The position numbers and the translations under genes were made by a program. Below are positions 63,832 to 64,000 of a stretch of 64,000 nt of DNA, piece after piece; the first letter of the stretch is position 1; each line of letters starts with the position of its first letter. Source of the DNA: Symbiodinium sp. CCMP2592 (lineage: Eukaryota; Sar; Dinophyceae; Suessiales; Symbiodiniaceae); assembly GCA_905221615.1 (NCBI GenBank), contig CAJNDT010006135.1:1293501-1357500 (forward strand), written 5' to 3'. The notes below the pieces were generated by a model that searched no databases, was not told the DNA's origin, and saw nothing but the letters and a program-made list of their open reading frames with translations.

Positions 63832-64000
63832 AACCCTATAGTACTCCTATTATAAAGAACCTCCCCCGATCAAGGCCCTACGAGGGTATGGGAGGTTTTG
63901 CGTTGGATTTTGGTGCTTTCCTTGAAGAAGAACTTCGGAGATACTGTTCGGGGCACTCTAACAGAGAGAGACGTAGTAAGTCGGATAATTTAGGGTTATA

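Noticed and set aside
1-64000. Dinoflagellate spliced-leader remnants at gene starts
   Set aside because: I looked for GTAGCCATTTTGGCTCAAG and its complement and saw no copy, so I do not claim retroposed mRNA origin for the intronless ORFs.
1-64000. tRNA, rRNA or other RNA genes
   Set aside because: No cloverleaf or rRNA-like sequence was recognised by eye; a covariance-model scan would be needed to exclude them.

Overview
The window looks like nuclear DNA of a dinoflagellate, most likely a Symbiodiniaceae-type genome. The evidence is TTTAGGG/CCCTAAA telomere-type heptamers, a GC-AG intron whose removal restores a reading frame (41325-41821), a Ty1/copia polyprotein tail carrying a SAP-like module, and several long minus-strand genes that I recognise from memory as multicopy, mostly unnamed dinoflagellate families. 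Family assignments are from memory and motif reading; no search was run.

Left part (1 to about 30.9 kb). It opens with the 3' end of a copia-like retrotransposon (3-1346, candidate 3' LTR 1458-1764). The next 29 kb hold no credible gene. They are packed with short fold-back (hairpin, MITE-like) elements of about 90-130 bp. For reference I name the families by their ends: A (CGGTTGATGATATAAATCCT), B (CAGACCTTCCAAAATCCCTT), C (AGGCTCCATGTACC or AGGGTCCATGTAC), D (TGGGTGGTTGTCAAA), E (TGGGAGTTTCCGAAAAT), F (GTAGAAGCCAGAAAGTTGG), G (CCCTAAGGCTCC), H (AAAGGGGAAAAGGAGGGAC), I (GGTTCATGGGTAGTT), J (AGCCCAAAAGCCTTACATA), M (AAGGGTCCAAGTACCTAA) and N (TCATAGGGATCCTTAGGGG). A further short non-palindromic filler, K (58-88 bp, ATAGATCCCTTTAAAGG motifs, often with CCCTAAACC), recurrently sits inside hairpins between direct duplications of about 15-27 bp. 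Degenerate telomere-like tracts and microsatellites fill most of the rest.

Right part (about 30.9-63.2 kb). This half carries spliced or long coding units, all on the minus strand. From high to low coordinate they are: an AT-hook/acidic protein gene in several exons (63154-60232); an intact 1750-codon ORF with transposase-like features (58827-53575); a C5-cytosine DNA methyltransferase ORF (50797-49331); a Lys-rich coiled-coil protein gene with one clean intron (48710-46038); a spliced, diverged methyltransferase-like gene (about 42250-40582); and a long series of exons (39613-33659) upstream of a DDE-like, probably broken gene (33044-30935). Fold-back elements still occur at 43.2-43.7, 51.1, 51.6, 59.1 and 63.7 kb.

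How the parts may work together (inference). Two hairpins with the same 23-bp end in opposite orientation flank the 1750-codon ORF, so they may mark a transposon. Two different methyltransferase-like genes sit beside transposase-like genes, so the right half reads as a cluster of mobile or formerly mobile units carrying DNA-modification genes. The left half is a graveyard of non-autonomous fold-back elements that insert into each other.
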